NCBI GenBank assembly: GCA_018398815.1
Contig: CM031602.1
Location: 102,606,683-102,670,682, forward strand
Reading direction: 5' to 3'
DNA: 64,000 nt
Origin: Conus ventricosus
Lineage: Eukaryota; Mollusca; Gastropoda; Neogastropoda; Conidae
Numbering within the stretch: the stretch's first letter is position 1; every line of letters starts with the position of its first letter. Below the pieces are notes generated by a model, which saw nothing but the letters and a program-made list of their open reading frames with translations, was not told where the DNA came from and did no database searches. Below, piece by piece: positions 37,206-48,013 of this stretch. A program made the position numbers and the translations under genes.

Positions 37206-37381
37206 ATAGACACAACAATATGCAATGCAAAAGGATAACTAATATGAACACTCAGGCAGAAGTTAAGTTATGTAACACGACCTGTGACAAGTTTCACTGA
37301 TTCTTTGACTATACTACAAGGGGGTTTCTTAGCGGCTCACGCATCATTTATTTACACTAGAGACTAACGAATATAAAAACA

Positions 37382-37403
37382 GAGGAGAGAGAGAGAGAGA
37401 GAT

Positions 37404-37496
<93 letters not shown>

Positions 37497-37497
37497 T
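37382..37497. repeat. (GA)n microsatellite
   Basis: About 115 bp of GA repeat. Confidence 0.97.
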
Positions 37498-37805
37498 TTC
37501 TCAGTCAGATATGAATATTGGATAAAAGAAATTGTTACAGTCACCACACATGTGCTTCCTGATGCAAAATGTCCACAATTCCATTTTATTGTGGTTTGCC
37601 ATTTTTTTCGGACTGGATTGGACGTCACTTTAATCCACTGTCTTTCTTCCAACGCACGGAAGGCTGTGCATTTTCTACCTGTCAGGCAATGTGTGTAACG
37701 ACGTGCACACTAGTCCTACCACGCCCCCCCCGGCCCCCCCCCCCCCCACCCTCCTCCACCCTCTTTCCTCCCTATATAAAGATATATTACATATTTCTTT
37801 TAGAA

Positions 37806-37990
37806 TGACACACATGGACACATAGCATACCTGCATAAACGTATGCAGATGTTACATCACACTCGTAAAACTGTAAACGGCCTTCAATACACACGTATAA
37901 ATATTTTTTCGGGGGGAACAAGACACACATAGTATTCGGCATAACTGCGTAAACCAGTGCTGATGTTACACCACACTGTAAAACTTAAAA
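37806..37990. repeat. Two diverged copies of an approximately 75-bp unit
   Basis: GACACACATGGACACATAGC ... GATGTTACATCACACTCGTAAAACT at 37806-37872 reappears diverged at 37921-37988 (GACACACATAGTATTCGGCA ... GATGTTACACCACACTGTAAAACT). Confidence 0.7.
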
Positions 37991-39380
37991 CGCTGTTCCA
38001 TTGAAGGCGTCCTCCAGGTCTTCTTGTGGTGGTAGTGGGCGGAAAGGGAAGAGACCGTAGTAGCGGAGGGAATGAGTTCTGAGGAGGTGACTACTGGGTT
38101 GCGACAGGGGTCACAGAGGAGGCAGACAATGAATGAGAAGGAGTGCTTGATGAGAGAGGAGAAGAAATGTCAATAGGCAGGAGGTGTTTGTTTTTCTGTA
38201 TTTGCGCAGGGTTGGTTGGGAACTGGATGACTTCTGAGTGGGGGAACGATGTGTTTTAGAGATAAGCAGATTGTTGAATGAGTCATTGGAATGGAGTGGG
38301 AAATGAGCCCCCTGTTGCTGGATGGGATGTCGGGGGTTTGGTATTTTGATAAGCCATTGGAAGAAGGGGGGGGGCGGTACAAAGTGGAGGGATCTTTGGG
38401 TGACGCACGCATAACTTTAGTAACGGCAGATTCTGTTGTGGAGGGAATGACGTCCATCGTTGTCTTGTTGTGTCGAGGAGGCCTACGTAGTAAGCCCAGC
38501 TTTCTGTTCCCTCTATGGTGTGGTACTGAGGATGGGAAGAGGAAGCAGAAGCAGCAGCTGGACACAGTGGTTGAGAGACGACTGGGTATGGGGAGGGAAG
38601 TGGGAACACGCCACCTTCTTTGCACTGGAGTGAGGGGGGCTGATATGAGAGTCAGGTACACATCCGTGGGTCTCGTCTACCGACAACACACTTCACTAAC
38701 TTTCCTCATGTCGATGATCTCCCCTGGTACCTACGTTAAGTGTGTGCAGCTATTGGGCATCGCCCACTGGTGCAAATGGCCATTGTAAGTGAAGTGGTCC
38801 CACTGACGTAAGTCTGAGTCACTAACAGGATTTGACGGCAGACAGTGCCTGTGGCCATTGTGTGTACAATGCAACTCACGTTTTGATTCACTGTCCACGC
38901 CAGTCTTCACATGCCCTTCCCTGAACAGAAATATTGCGGTGGTTGTATCATATATAAGTATTTAGCTTTTTTCAGACCAGCCTGTATCCCTGGTGTAGAC
39001 TGAACAATCTGATGGGATGGGACCATCGAAACCCACAGTGGAACAATTTCATCATGATGTCCCTGTAATGAAGTCCATAGTTGTCCATTTGTGTACGGGC
39101 TTTTGTTGCATATTACCTACATATCTGTGAAAAAAGGACATATACCTCCAATGTGAAGAGTTTATGCTGAGACACTATTTATTTTGTATGGGGTCTGCTG
39201 TGTGTTTGATTGTTTTTCAAGGGCATTGTCCAGTGAAACGAGCCTGTTGTGGGCTATGGAGCATGTAGTTGTCCCCATGGCTGGTAGGTCCTGGTACCGC
39301 ACTGGTGCACGGAAACAATTAGAAAGCTTCAGCCATGCCTTGCCAAAGAGAGAATGTAAATAGCTATGTTCAAGACCCAC
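37991..39380. other. Unassigned sequence with overlapping open frames on both strands
   Basis: Open frames of 165 codons (plus, 38291-38788) and 163 codons (minus, 38170-38661) overlap. Neither contains a motif I recognise, and both look Pro/Ser- or Gly/Glu-rich. Codon patterns do not favour one clearly. It could be the remains of a transposon or host exon. No function is proposed. Confidence 0.3.
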
Positions 39381-39389
39381 CCATCTTAT

Positions 39390-39527
39390 TTTGCACGAAA
39401 ACCCCCCATTTCACAAACTAATCACGTCCTTTCTCATGTCACTTTTACCTACAAAAATTAACACCTGTTTTCTAAACAAAATTAACTCGCAAAAACGGCA
39501 AAAATCGACGTAATCGTTACTTTAAAA

Positions 39528-39557
<30 letters not shown>
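39390..39557. repeat. Inverted CCCCCCATTT / AAATGGGGGG motif with 29-bp G run
   Basis: AAAACCCCCCATTT near 39402 faces TTTAAAATGGGGGG at 39521. The G run extends from 39529 to 39557. It lies just left of the first Polinton-type gene and could be near that element's left end, but the right end is outside the window, so no terminal inverted repeat can be matched. Confidence 0.4.
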
Positions 39558-39558
<1 letters not shown>

Positions 39559-39683
39559 TTACGTGCAAGATAAGATTTGGTGATCGTGAACATAGATATT
39601 TACATTCTCTCCAGGGGCATACAAATTAAGGGTTTACAGAATTAATTAATTTTTTAATTGTTGTTTATATTCTGGTTTAAAAC

Positions 39684-39875
39684 ATGCAGGTCGAACTAGC
39701 TACAGAGCTTATTAATATACTTTACGAGTTGGATTGGGAGCGGGAGGCTGATAGAGAAGAGTTAAAGAGCAGGTTTGAAGAATTAATTACTGATCTTTTT
39801 GAGCGCATAAATATGCGAGAAAGCGTGAAGCAGGCCATCAGTAAATACCAGATTCTTGGCCCCAACCAGTTATAA
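39684..39875 (+). CDS. Small acidic hypothetical protein (63 aa), probable Polinton accessory gene
   Basis: Begins MQVELATELINILYELDWER and is rich in Glu, Leu and Arg, predicted mostly helical. No known family is recognised. The ATG is preceded by TTTAAAAC after a strongly AT-rich stretch, the same context as the next small genes. It is complete, in the same direction as the polymerase fragment downstream, and likely belongs to the Polinton-type element. Function unknown. Confidence 0.5.
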   Translation: MQVELATELINILYELDWEREADREELKSRFEELITDLFERINMRESVKQAISKYQILGPNQL

Positions 39876-39901
39876 AGTTGTTTGCCATTTTAGTTGATAA
39901 T

Positions 39902-40012
39902 ATGGCTCCTGAAGATGTTAATCTGACTGTTTCTACTGACTCTGAAGGAGTAGCTATTCGCTTTAATGAAGATCAGGTTTTAAGATTAGAAAAGACTTTG
40001 AATAACAGCTGA
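39902..40012 (+). CDS. Very small hypothetical protein (36 aa)
   Basis: Begins MAPEDVNLTVSTDSEGVAIR and ends LRLEKTLNNS before TGA. It starts 27 bp after the previous stop codon. Composition is protein-like but the size makes the call weak. No family recognised. Confidence 0.35.
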   Translation: MAPEDVNLTVSTDSEGVAIRFNEDQVLRLEKTLNNS

Positions 40013-40055
40013 ATTTACAATTATTTTTTATTTATTTAAATTTTTAGATTTAAAA

Positions 40056-40319
40056 ATGGCTGTCGAACTCAGTGAATCTGATTTAAAGAATTGTAATGAA
40101 CTATTTGACGAAACAATGAAAGTATTAAACATTGATTTTAGTAAATTTGGTTTTGAGAATGATGTAAACAATATAATAAAAGATCATAGTGAACTATTTG
40201 ACGAAGCAATTAAAGTGATGAGCATTGACTGTAGTGATTTAGAAAAAGCTAAAATATTAGCAGGTGTTATTGTAAGGTTAACGTGTCTTGAAGTGTTGCA
40301 ACGCTTGGGTGAAGAATAA
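40056..40319 (+). CDS. Small acidic hypothetical protein (87 aa) with internal duplication
   Basis: Begins MAVELSESDLKNCNELFDET after the sequence TTTAAAA. Two halves repeat: NELFDETMKVLNIDFS at about residues 14-29 and SELFDEAIKVMSIDCS at about 48-63. Helical and acidic, with no membrane segment. No family recognised. The intact frame contrasts with the broken polymerase next to it. Probably an accessory gene of the Polinton-type element. Confidence 0.5.
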   Translation: MAVELSESDLKNCNELFDETMKVLNIDFSKFGFENDVNNIIKDHSELFDEAIKVMSIDCSDLEKAKILAGVIVRLTCLEVLQRLGEE

Positions 40320-40387
40320 AAGCGTGTTTACTTACTTTTATTTACATTTATTTTTTTTTAATTTACATAAATATTGTGGCTTTAAAA

Positions 40388-40546
40388 ATGACGGCCAAAC
40401 ACGGAGAATCCAAGGCTGGAAAACTATATACGATGGAAGAAATATTTGATAGTGACAAACAATTAAGCAATAGTTTTAGTGAAGTAGACATGAATATTAT
40501 TAACCCTACAAACGTTCAGGAAAGCGTGACGTACGCTTTTCTCTAA
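40388..40546 (+). CDS. Small hypothetical protein (52 aa)
   Basis: Begins MTAKHGESKAGKLYTMEEIF, again with TTTAAAA immediately before the ATG, and ends at TAA 40544-40546. Possibly truncated by a frameshift, because a plausible frame continues with PEFLQMEPPVKSVVGRSD at 40550-40600. No family recognised. The repeated start context links it to the two genes upstream. Confidence 0.4.
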   Translation: MTAKHGESKAGKLYTMEEIFDSDKQLSNSFSEVDMNIINPTNVQESVTYAFL

Positions 40547-40565
40547 AACCCCAGAGTTTCTTCAG

Positions 40566-40884
40566 ATGGAGCCGCCAGTAAAAAGTGTTGTTGGCCGTTC
40601 TGATTGATTATATAACGCCTGATGATAGTAACATGCAAGTTTGGGTTTCAACTAACAGAAAGAAGTTATTAGCTATCGCAACCTTAATTCTGAATGGGCT
40701 GATTACATGCTTACACAATTTAACCATGTGTGAGGAGGCTAAGTTAAGGGGGTCTGGCTGGTCTGAAGGGACAGTCCTTGAAATCAGATTAAGACGAACA
40801 AAGTTCTATCTATAGTTGGCAATTCTTCCCTTTCCCTCCCCCAAAAAGGTTGAGTTAAAAACTAGCAGTCTTAAAATACAAAAT
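40566..40884 (+). pseudogene. polB: DNA polymerase B (Polinton type), N-terminal fragment left of the nested insertion
   Basis: Broken frames carry pieces typical of the N-terminal region of protein-primed polymerase B from Polinton/Maverick elements: an EEAKLRGSGW block near 40733, followed by a SLPQK-x-ELKTSSLKIQN-like segment near 40830-40882. The gene is cut at 40884 by the 10.5-kb inverted-repeat element and resumes at 51392 with DNICFMWCVLAHLHPV, the block that normally follows. Several frameshifts are present. The fragment is not functional as it stands. Confidence 0.55.
40883..40884. other. Candidate 2-bp target duplication (left copy), AT
   Basis: AT directly before the left inverted repeat matches AT at 51390-51391 after the right one. 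Two base pairs is weak on its own; support comes from the polymerase coding blocks that flank both sides. Confidence 0.45.
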
Positions 40885-40994
40885 GGTCGACTTAGCTGTA
40901 ATTATCCCCCTGTGAATCCGCGGGGTGGCGCTGGGTCTTAAGGTGTATACGCTGAACTTCGGGGGGTTGAGCTGAGCTGCAGTTGTAAACAAAC
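40885..40994 (+). repeat. Left terminal inverted repeat of the THAP/YqaJ element
   Basis: Starts GGTCGACTTAGCTGTAATTA and contains GGTGGCGCTGG, GTATACGCTG and GTAAACAAAC. The reverse complement of 51299-51389 has the same words in the same order, with small indels. Confidence 0.65.
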
Positions 40995-41048
40995 ACCACT
41001 TGCTTCTTATTTTGTTCATTTTTCCTGGCGTTTTCACGACGAAACACA

Positions 41049-41240
41049 ATGCCCAGTGGGTTTTGCTGTGTAGTGGGATGTGCATCGAAAATGGGCCATT
41101 CATTTCCGAAAGATAAAAAACGCCGAAAAGCAGTGGACAGTCGCTGTACGGAGAGACAAATGGAAACCAACTGATCGGTCCATCGTTTGCCCCATTTTCT
41201 GCGCAGGACTACCTTGGCAGTATGTCCAAAAAGGGAAATT
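41049..41240 (+). pseudogene. THAP zinc-finger domain, exon 1
   Basis: THAP is a C2CH zinc-binding DNA-binding domain used by P-element-type and related transposases and by host regulators. From the ATG at 41049 the frame reads MPSGFCCVVGCASKMGHSFP, with the first zinc cysteines at residues 6/7 and 11 and the H-S-F-P motif. After a frame change in an A run near 41122 it continues KQWTVAVRRDKWKPTDRSIV, with the conserved Trp and Pro, then a Cys where C-x-x-H is expected. The His is recovered only in another frame, in a C run near 41200. It lies about 55 bp inside the left inverted repeat. Frame breaks all fall in homopolymers, so sequencing error is as likely as decay. Confidence 0.7.
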
Positions 41241-41286
41241 TTCATTTTGTTTTCCCTGTATTTTCATGCTTAAAACCATGAGTCGA

Positions 41287-41456
<170 letters not shown>

Positions 41457-42561
41457 CTGAGGCTTTCTCATTCCCTTGCAGACTGATTTGTGATACTTGA
41501 TCTACGATCTAGATAAAGGGGTTTGTAGGTTTCTAAAAGAATTTGATAAATTCTACACACAGATCAATAGAAATCCATTTGTTAACTGTGTCTTTCTTGA
41601 TTCTTCTGCTTGGATGCCAATGTTTAGTTAATCATTTGTACCTGACACATGTCAGTCTCCATACCTTTCACCATTTCTCCAACATTCTCCTCACAGTTTG
41701 ATAAGGTGTCTTTTTACCAAAAATCAGTATTGTTTAAGTATTGAGCTCCCAGTTTCAGTTGGCCAAAAATATATTGTAAACGAGTCTAAAATAACGTTAC
41801 TGATTGAAGATGAGTGAAAGGAGTACGTTAATAGTTATATGAGTTACATTCATTGGTGAGATTAAATTTCAAGAATGCATAAGGTTTTCCCAAAATTACC
41901 AAAGCACATACCCAAAAGTACTTTTTCACTTAAATGTCTGTGATTGATTCAAAAAAGAAAAAAAACAAAAAACAGTCCCAACAGTGCAGAAAGAGGAAGG
42001 ATTTAACTTATCAAAAAACCCGAAGTGATCTCATGAAATTTGATCATGCTTTATAAATTTGACCAAACAAGAACATAGATTTTTATTCTCTGAACTTCTT
42101 GAAATTTATGGATTGCGTTTGCCATAATATGAACAATTTTTTTTGTACTACCGATTATAATTTTGATCAGCTTGATAAATACTGTTAATGTGGTATTGTT
42201 GCATTTGCATACAAGATGTGTGTGTACGTGTGTGTGTTTAAGAAACATTTTTCTTGTGATTTTCCTGTTCATACAATGTACGTATTTGCAGCTTTTCCAC
42301 AAAAGAACAAAAACCAGATTGTTATAGTAAAAAAAAAAAAGTAGACAGTGCGGTGTTTGTAAGTATTTCTCGTGTGCATTTGTACATGTATGTATGTGTG
42401 GCATGAGTGTTTTGTACTTCCAGTAAAAATTCTTAGTTACTTTTAGGACATAGGTCCACGCATGTACTACAAATTACAATGAACTTTAGGAATGTGGACT
42501 GCAAATTACAATGACTCATTTTATTTTAGAGACTTAAAAAAGATAAATATATATTTTTCAG
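41457..42561 (+). other. Probable intron of the THAP gene
   Basis: Non-coding AT-rich sequence between the THAP exons. It ends in a pyrimidine-containing acceptor, ATATTTTTCAG, at 42551-42561. The donor is not certain. Confidence 0.45.
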
Positions 42562-42760
42562 GTACCTTCGACAGAGGAACCAGACTGAAAAGGGATGCTG
42601 TCCTAGTGTATTTCCATGGACGAGGCCCCAAACCAGTGTTCAGGTGGGAGAGAGAGAAGAGGAAAAGCAAAAACGAGATGAAGCTGGTAAATAGAATGCT
42701 GAAGAACAGAAAAGCGCCGCAGCTAAAAAGAAGCGCACTGTCTTCAATTAGTGATTTTTG
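42562..42760 (+). pseudogene. THAP gene, exon 2 (end of THAP domain and basic linker)
   Basis: Immediately after the acceptor the frame reads GTFDRGTRLKRDAV, and one base out of frame it continues with the conserved A-V-P-S-x-F pattern that closes THAP domains. A charged, Lys/Glu-rich helix follows (EEQKSAAAKKKRTVF near 42690-42745), interrupted by a stop at 42694. I could not follow the gene into a transposase core. Another candidate acceptor (TTTCAG at 43996-44001) precedes a short open stretch, RTVVSDLLERFQW. Confidence 0.6.
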
Positions 42761-44039
42761 TAATGCCTCAGAAGAAGTTTTTTGTTGTTCATTTAGTTTT
42801 GTGGGACGTGACAAGGTTTAGATAGTAACATGCACACCTTGAAGGTGAATTTTAAGAATTGGAAAGAACTTTTCTGTGTCAAATAATTTAAGATAATGAA
42901 GTGTTGAAGCAGGTTTACAGTTCTAATGACTGTGTTGTGGAAAAAAGACCCAAAGCCTTATACAGTGAACTCTAAAAATAAACTAGAAACACAATACTTG
43001 TCAGTATAGGCCAGAATAATCTGCAGTGTGTGATTTTTGTTTTTCCAGATCATTTTCCCCAATAGTCGTTACCGAAAAAGGAAGCAGCAGTTCCAACTTT
43101 TAAAAAAGGGGTAGTGGTGAGGGTATGGATGACATCTAGCAAAATTGACAACAGAGCATTATTTTAGTGTTGATTTCAATTAAGGGTAGATAAACTTTGT
43201 GCATTTTTACATGGACTGAAGTTTCAATATTTCATGGTTTGCATTTTGGTTTTTGGGTGAAAATTGTAAATCATTTTAGATACAGTTTTTCTGAAAACTG
43301 CTCATGTTTGTCCCCAGAAAATCAGTTCCTTTTGATGCTAGTGAAGCTGAGACGCCACTACTTCACTTTGAATTAGGCCGAAATGTTTGGGGGTTTTCCT
43401 GAGTTTCTGTGAAAATTCTTTGTGACATGGATTAACTTCTGTCTTTACAATGGTTGAAATAAATTGTTGGCTAGGGTAAGCTTGTTCGGTACAAATTCCC
43501 CAACTGATTTTAGAAAAAAAAGTTTCAGCACCAGGGTAATTCTAGATGCAACTGAGATCGAATCAAGAGCCATCTAACCTCGTTTCAAGAGGAAGTTTTC
43601 AGCCTAAATCATGGAAATACCATGAAGTTCTTGTTGGTTCACCAGGGGGTCTGACCCCCTTGTTTCAAATGGTTTAATGCAGGTCTCAGTGACCTTTAAA
43701 ATTGTTGAAAGAAGGGGCCCTTTGCCCAGCTCTGTGAAAAGGGGATTCGTAATGGCTGAAAGGGTTTTAAAGTGCAGGAGATGTTTGCACCCAGAGATGT
43801 GAAAGTTAACATTCTGCTTTCTCAAAATGAAAACAGACTTCCCCAAAACTCTACAAATGGACAAAAGATTGCCAGTAAGGAGTTCATGTGGAGAAGAAAT
43901 CATTGAAAGGGCCCAAAGTCAACATATATGCCAGCACCGACTAACCTCTGAAACAAACTTGCAACGCAAATCATTTCTGGTGTTCTTTCTGTGCAATTTC
44001 AGGAGGACAGTTGTCAGCGATTTGCTTGAACGTTTTCAA
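42761..44039. other. No certain feature inside the inverted-repeat element
   Basis: Mixed sequence with short frames, the longest being 99 codons on the minus strand (43604-43903), without motifs I recognise. It may include further THAP-gene exons. Confidence 0.3.
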
Positions 44040-45010
44040 TGGTAGGTGTGTTGGATTTGGTTTCTGTATGCTCAATACAAATATGTAATCAAGAACCTCT
44101 GTTTGTGGAATCTCATAAGCTATCAGTTTCCTGTTGCCCCACTAGATTTCCCTTTTCTGCTGTTTAAGAAAAAAAACTCATCCAGAGTATGATTGATGTG
44201 CGTCTTGTGCAACTTTGTGAATTTTCTGTGGCCCTGTGAGGGAGAAAGTGGAAAGGTGTGTTGGGGTGGGGGGGCAGGGGGGGGGGACACAAACATTTTC
44301 TTCCAATTTAGATTGATAGGTAGAAACTTGGTAATGTTTACATTAAACTTTTTAATGGTCAGGTGTTGTTGGATTTGTCTTCTTTATTGTCATTACTGAA
44401 TGGGGTAATAAAGACCCTTGTTTGGGGAATTCATTAGCTACCCAAGTTTTCTGTTTACACTAGAAGTTCCCCTTTTCGTGTTTAAGAAAGAACTCTTTAT
44501 CCGAGTATTATGTCTGATGTGCAGTCTGTGCAAACCTTGTGATTTTGTCAGGCCCCAGATGGGGGGTAAGTGGCAGTGTGTGGGGGGGAGGGGGGGGGGG
44601 GGGGACACAAAAGATGTTTTTCCCAAATTTAGTTTGATAGGTAGAACTGTGGTAATGCTTACATTGAACATTTTAATGGTATGTGTGTTGGATTTGGTCT
44701 CTTGTATTGTCTTTACTGCATGTGTAATCAAGATCCTCCTGTTTGTGGAATCTCATGAGCTATCAGGTTTCCTATTTCACACTAGAGTTCCCCTCTCCTG
44801 CTGTTTTAAAGGAAAAAAAATTTTATCCTGAGTATTATGTATGATGTGCAGTCTTGTGCAAACCTTTGCTGAATTTTCTGTCAGGCCCCCTGATGAGGGA
44901 AGTAAGTGGCAGTTGTGTTGGGGTGGGGGGGGGGGGGGGGGGGACACGAAAAATGTTCTTCCAAATTTAGATTGATTGGTAGAACTGTGGTAATGCTTAC
45001 ATTGGAGCCG
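44040..45010. repeat. Three tandem copies of an approximately 320-bp unit
   Basis: Units begin GGTRTGTGTTGGATTTGGT at about 44041, 44357 and 44679. Each contains TGTTTGTGGAATCTCAT, CTAGATTTCCCTTTTCTGCT-like and CAGTCTTGTGCAA-like words, and a G run followed by GACACAAA. Copies differ by substitutions and G-run length. Confidence 0.9.
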
Positions 45011-45024
45011 CTTGCAGAAATTTA

Positions 45025-45038
45025 AATTCTGCATATAT

Positions 45039-45101
<63 letters not shown>

Positions 45102-45118
45102 GATATAGATATATATAC
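45025..45118. repeat. (AT)n microsatellite
   Basis: Almost pure AT repeat. Confidence 0.97.
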
Positions 45119-45519
45119 AATCCCCCAAGACTGCTTGAAACTAAAGCAACTTTAGGTGTTTGGCCAAATTCACTTGGCAAAAATATAGATAATGAAGTTT
45201 GTAATCCATTTCAAGTTAGGGAACAAGTTTATAATCCATATAAGAGGTCCAGTGTATAAAATCACTATGCAAGCTGATGGTTGGCGAGAAGTGTTCAGAT
45301 TCATTTCATCTTTATGATTGATGCATGTGACCAACATGCCTTTCCCTACTTAAAAGCACTCACTCCTGTCTCTCATTTATAAAAATGCAAATTTCTTTGC
45401 TTTTAAATTTTTTTAAAAATCTTTTTAATTTCTTGTTAATTTTGTTTGGAATTTTGATTGGTATGCATGAAGATTTTTTTTTTCTGTTTGTAGCAACATT
45501 CATTTGGGTCAATGAACTG

Positions 45520-45695
45520 GTTATGGCATAACTTGAGAGCAAACTCCAAATGGTGTATGGTTATAGCATGACTTGAGAGCAAACATCCAAATGGTGTACT
45601 GGTTATAGCATGACTTGAGAGCAAACATCCAAATGGTTTTGTACTGGTTTGGCATGCCCTTGAGAGCAAAACATCCAAATGGTGTTACTGTTTGT
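45520..45695. repeat. Short tandem repeat of about 45 bp, four copies
   Basis: Units share ATGACTTGAGAGCAAACATC followed by CAAATGGTGTACTGGTTATAGC with decay in the last copy. Confidence 0.85.
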
Positions 45696-46004
45696 TATCA
45701 AGAAAGATGATGATGTTTGGCAGTGTAATACTCTATTATTTTTTTTTTGTTCTCATTCACACACAAACAAGGCAATAAGACCAATGATGAATAAATTAGT
45801 AAAACCCCATTTCAATGGCAGTTTTTATTAGTTATTAATTGGTTAGATATTCCAATACCCAAAAATGTATATCAGTCACTTGAATAATCTATTTTACATC
45901 AAAATGATCAGTAGATCTTGTTCCAACAATGATACAAGTCATGGCAAGATGGTGGGTTCCATTGTACCTGTTTTAATATGAATTTTGTCCTAACCATAGC
46001 AGAT

Positions 46005-46058
46005 AGATATATTATATATATATATTATAATATTTTATTTATATATATATATTATATA

Positions 46059-46091
<33 letters not shown>

Positions 46092-46134
46092 ATTAAAATA
46101 TATGTGTGTGTGTGTGTTTGTGTGGTGTGTGTGT

Positions 46135-46175
<41 letters not shown>

Positions 46176-46310
46176 GTGTGTGTTTTGGGGTGTGTGTGTG
46201 GTGTGTGTGTGTGTGTGTGCTTCGCTGAAATTCACTTCTTTTTTCTCATCTGCGCCCCGCACACAAAACAAAACACACACACACAACACACACACACACA
46301 CACACACACA

Positions 46311-46341
<31 letters not shown>

Positions 46342-46376
46342 CCACACCACACACCCACAAAACACACACACACAAT
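46005..46376. repeat. (AT)n, (GT)n and (CA)n microsatellites in series
   Basis: AT repeat to about 46101, GT repeat 46103-46219, a 45-bp spacer, then CA repeat 46262-46374. The GT and CA arms are mutually complementary and could form a long hairpin. Confidence 0.95.
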
Positions 46377-46534
46377 GTTGCTATTTTACATTATTTTATT
46401 CATTAATCATAGTATTTTTCCCCAGATTACACAGGAACTGATTTTAAGGGCAGAAAAATCTTTCATATGTACATAAAAATATACAGAACATGTATATTTG
46501 TAATAAAAGAAACTCTCAAAACTGTTAAAAATTC

Positions 46535-47260
46535 AGTTTACTCAGTGCTGCAAGCACCCCACTCCAATTTACCTTCTCCCCCTTTTTGTTGTTGTCTTTT
46601 ATTATTTACACGCAACATCTTAAATATCTTGTTATGAAAAACTATTCAAGGTTTAAAAGGCCCGTGCCAGTCTTGAATAAAATTTTACCCTGTGTTAGGT
46701 TTTCTTATGGGAGCATAAAATACCCACTTGGTAATGTTTATTCAGTTTTCTGTCAAATTTTAAAGATTCTAGACTTGCCTGTGGTATTAAACTTTTATGT
46801 ATCAAGATTTTCTTTTTCAACATCCTTCCCTTTTACATCAGATTCGATATACAGTGAACAGCCAACTCAGATGTACACTTCTGCCTGCTTACTACCTACT
46901 AATGTCATTGTAATCAAAGCAAATCTTCTGTTTTTAAATTTTCATTGAAAAAAAAATTAATATGTAATTTGTATGTGGAGGCTAGGGGGGGTGGGGGGGG
47001 GTTCACTTGCTGCAAGCCCCTACTCCACATATACCTTCTCCCCCTTAGTTTTGTGTCTTTTTTTATTTACCCCGCAACATTGTAAATATCTTGTTATGAA
47101 ATATGTTTCTACATATTCAAGAAAAAGAGTAGGTCAACATTGTCATCCTTTCAGTTCACTGTTTGCATCAATATACCATAGTTTTGAATGTGTACAATGG
47201 GGCACATTGGTCATTCTAGTATTTACTACCTGAAAGTATCGTAAGATTCAGACAGCATGT
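46535..47260. repeat. Two diverged direct copies of an approximately 440-bp segment
   Basis: GCTGCAAGC ... CTTCTCCCCCTT ... CGCAACAT ... AAATATCTTGTTATGAAA at 46547-46640 recurs in the same order at 47010-47101. The copies diverge further downstream. Confidence 0.75.
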
Positions 47261-47676
47261 TTTTTATTGAATGCATAATCTCTAGATTTATCTCATAAAC
47301 AATGAAGAAAAAAAAAAAAAAAAAAAAGAAAAGCGTTACAAACAGATGCAATGATATAATTTAATTTAATAATGTGTTAAAAATGAGTGGACCCAATGGG
47401 GGTTATCATTTTTTTTGGAAAAAATAAGAATGCTTACTCTGCTGCAGATGATGCATTCAATAAAATTTACTCAAATTGCTGTCAGTTGTCATTGTTAGCA
47501 TCATGTCCTTGTGAGTGAAAGATTTTCTCATTGGAAGTCCTGTTCTTTCTGTTAGAATGCTTCCTCAGTGTGCGCGCCTGTGTCAGTGTCTTCTGTGTGG
47601 TTTTGTGTGTGTGTGGTGTGTTGTGTGTGTGGGGTGTGTGTGGGGGGGGGGGGGGTAATATGATTTTCCATGTTAA

Positions 47677-48009
47677 CCTTTACTTGATGTTGTTTTGACT
47701 ACACAGACCAATTTGTGCGGGTCGCCAAGACCACATATTTTGCTATTGTTATCCTATTCAGATCAGTGGGTCTTGTTTGACCCAACCTGATATAGGGATC
47801 AGAGCGTATTCTCACTGATGGCTGGGTCATGTGTGAACCCATTTATATTGTTAGGTCCTCGGGAAAACTGCGACTAATTATGTTTTGATTGTGCCATACA
47901 TGACATTTCTGTGACCAACGGCTTATTAATCGTTGACAATTTTTGTGAGATAGCTTGTTATAAAAAATATGGTTTTTTCGAGTCATGAAGACCGTAAACA
48001 TGGTAAAGG
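47677..48009. mobile_element. piggyBac-like MITE, 333 bp
   Basis: Ends are CCTTTAC at 47677-47683 and GTAAAGG at 48003-48009, an exact 7-bp inverted repeat. The flanks are TTAA on both sides (47673-47676 and 48010-48013), the piggyBac target-site signature. Internal GGGTCTTGTTTGACCC words also resemble piggyBac-type subterminal sequence. No transposase inside, so non-autonomous. It lies within the THAP/YqaJ element. Confidence 0.7.
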
Positions 48010-48013
48010 TTAA

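Noticed and set aside
38170..38788. Possible host gene or piggyBac transposase, because of overlapping long frames and some Cys/His-rich words
   Set aside because: No DDD catalytic region and no ordered cysteine array could be read on either strand.
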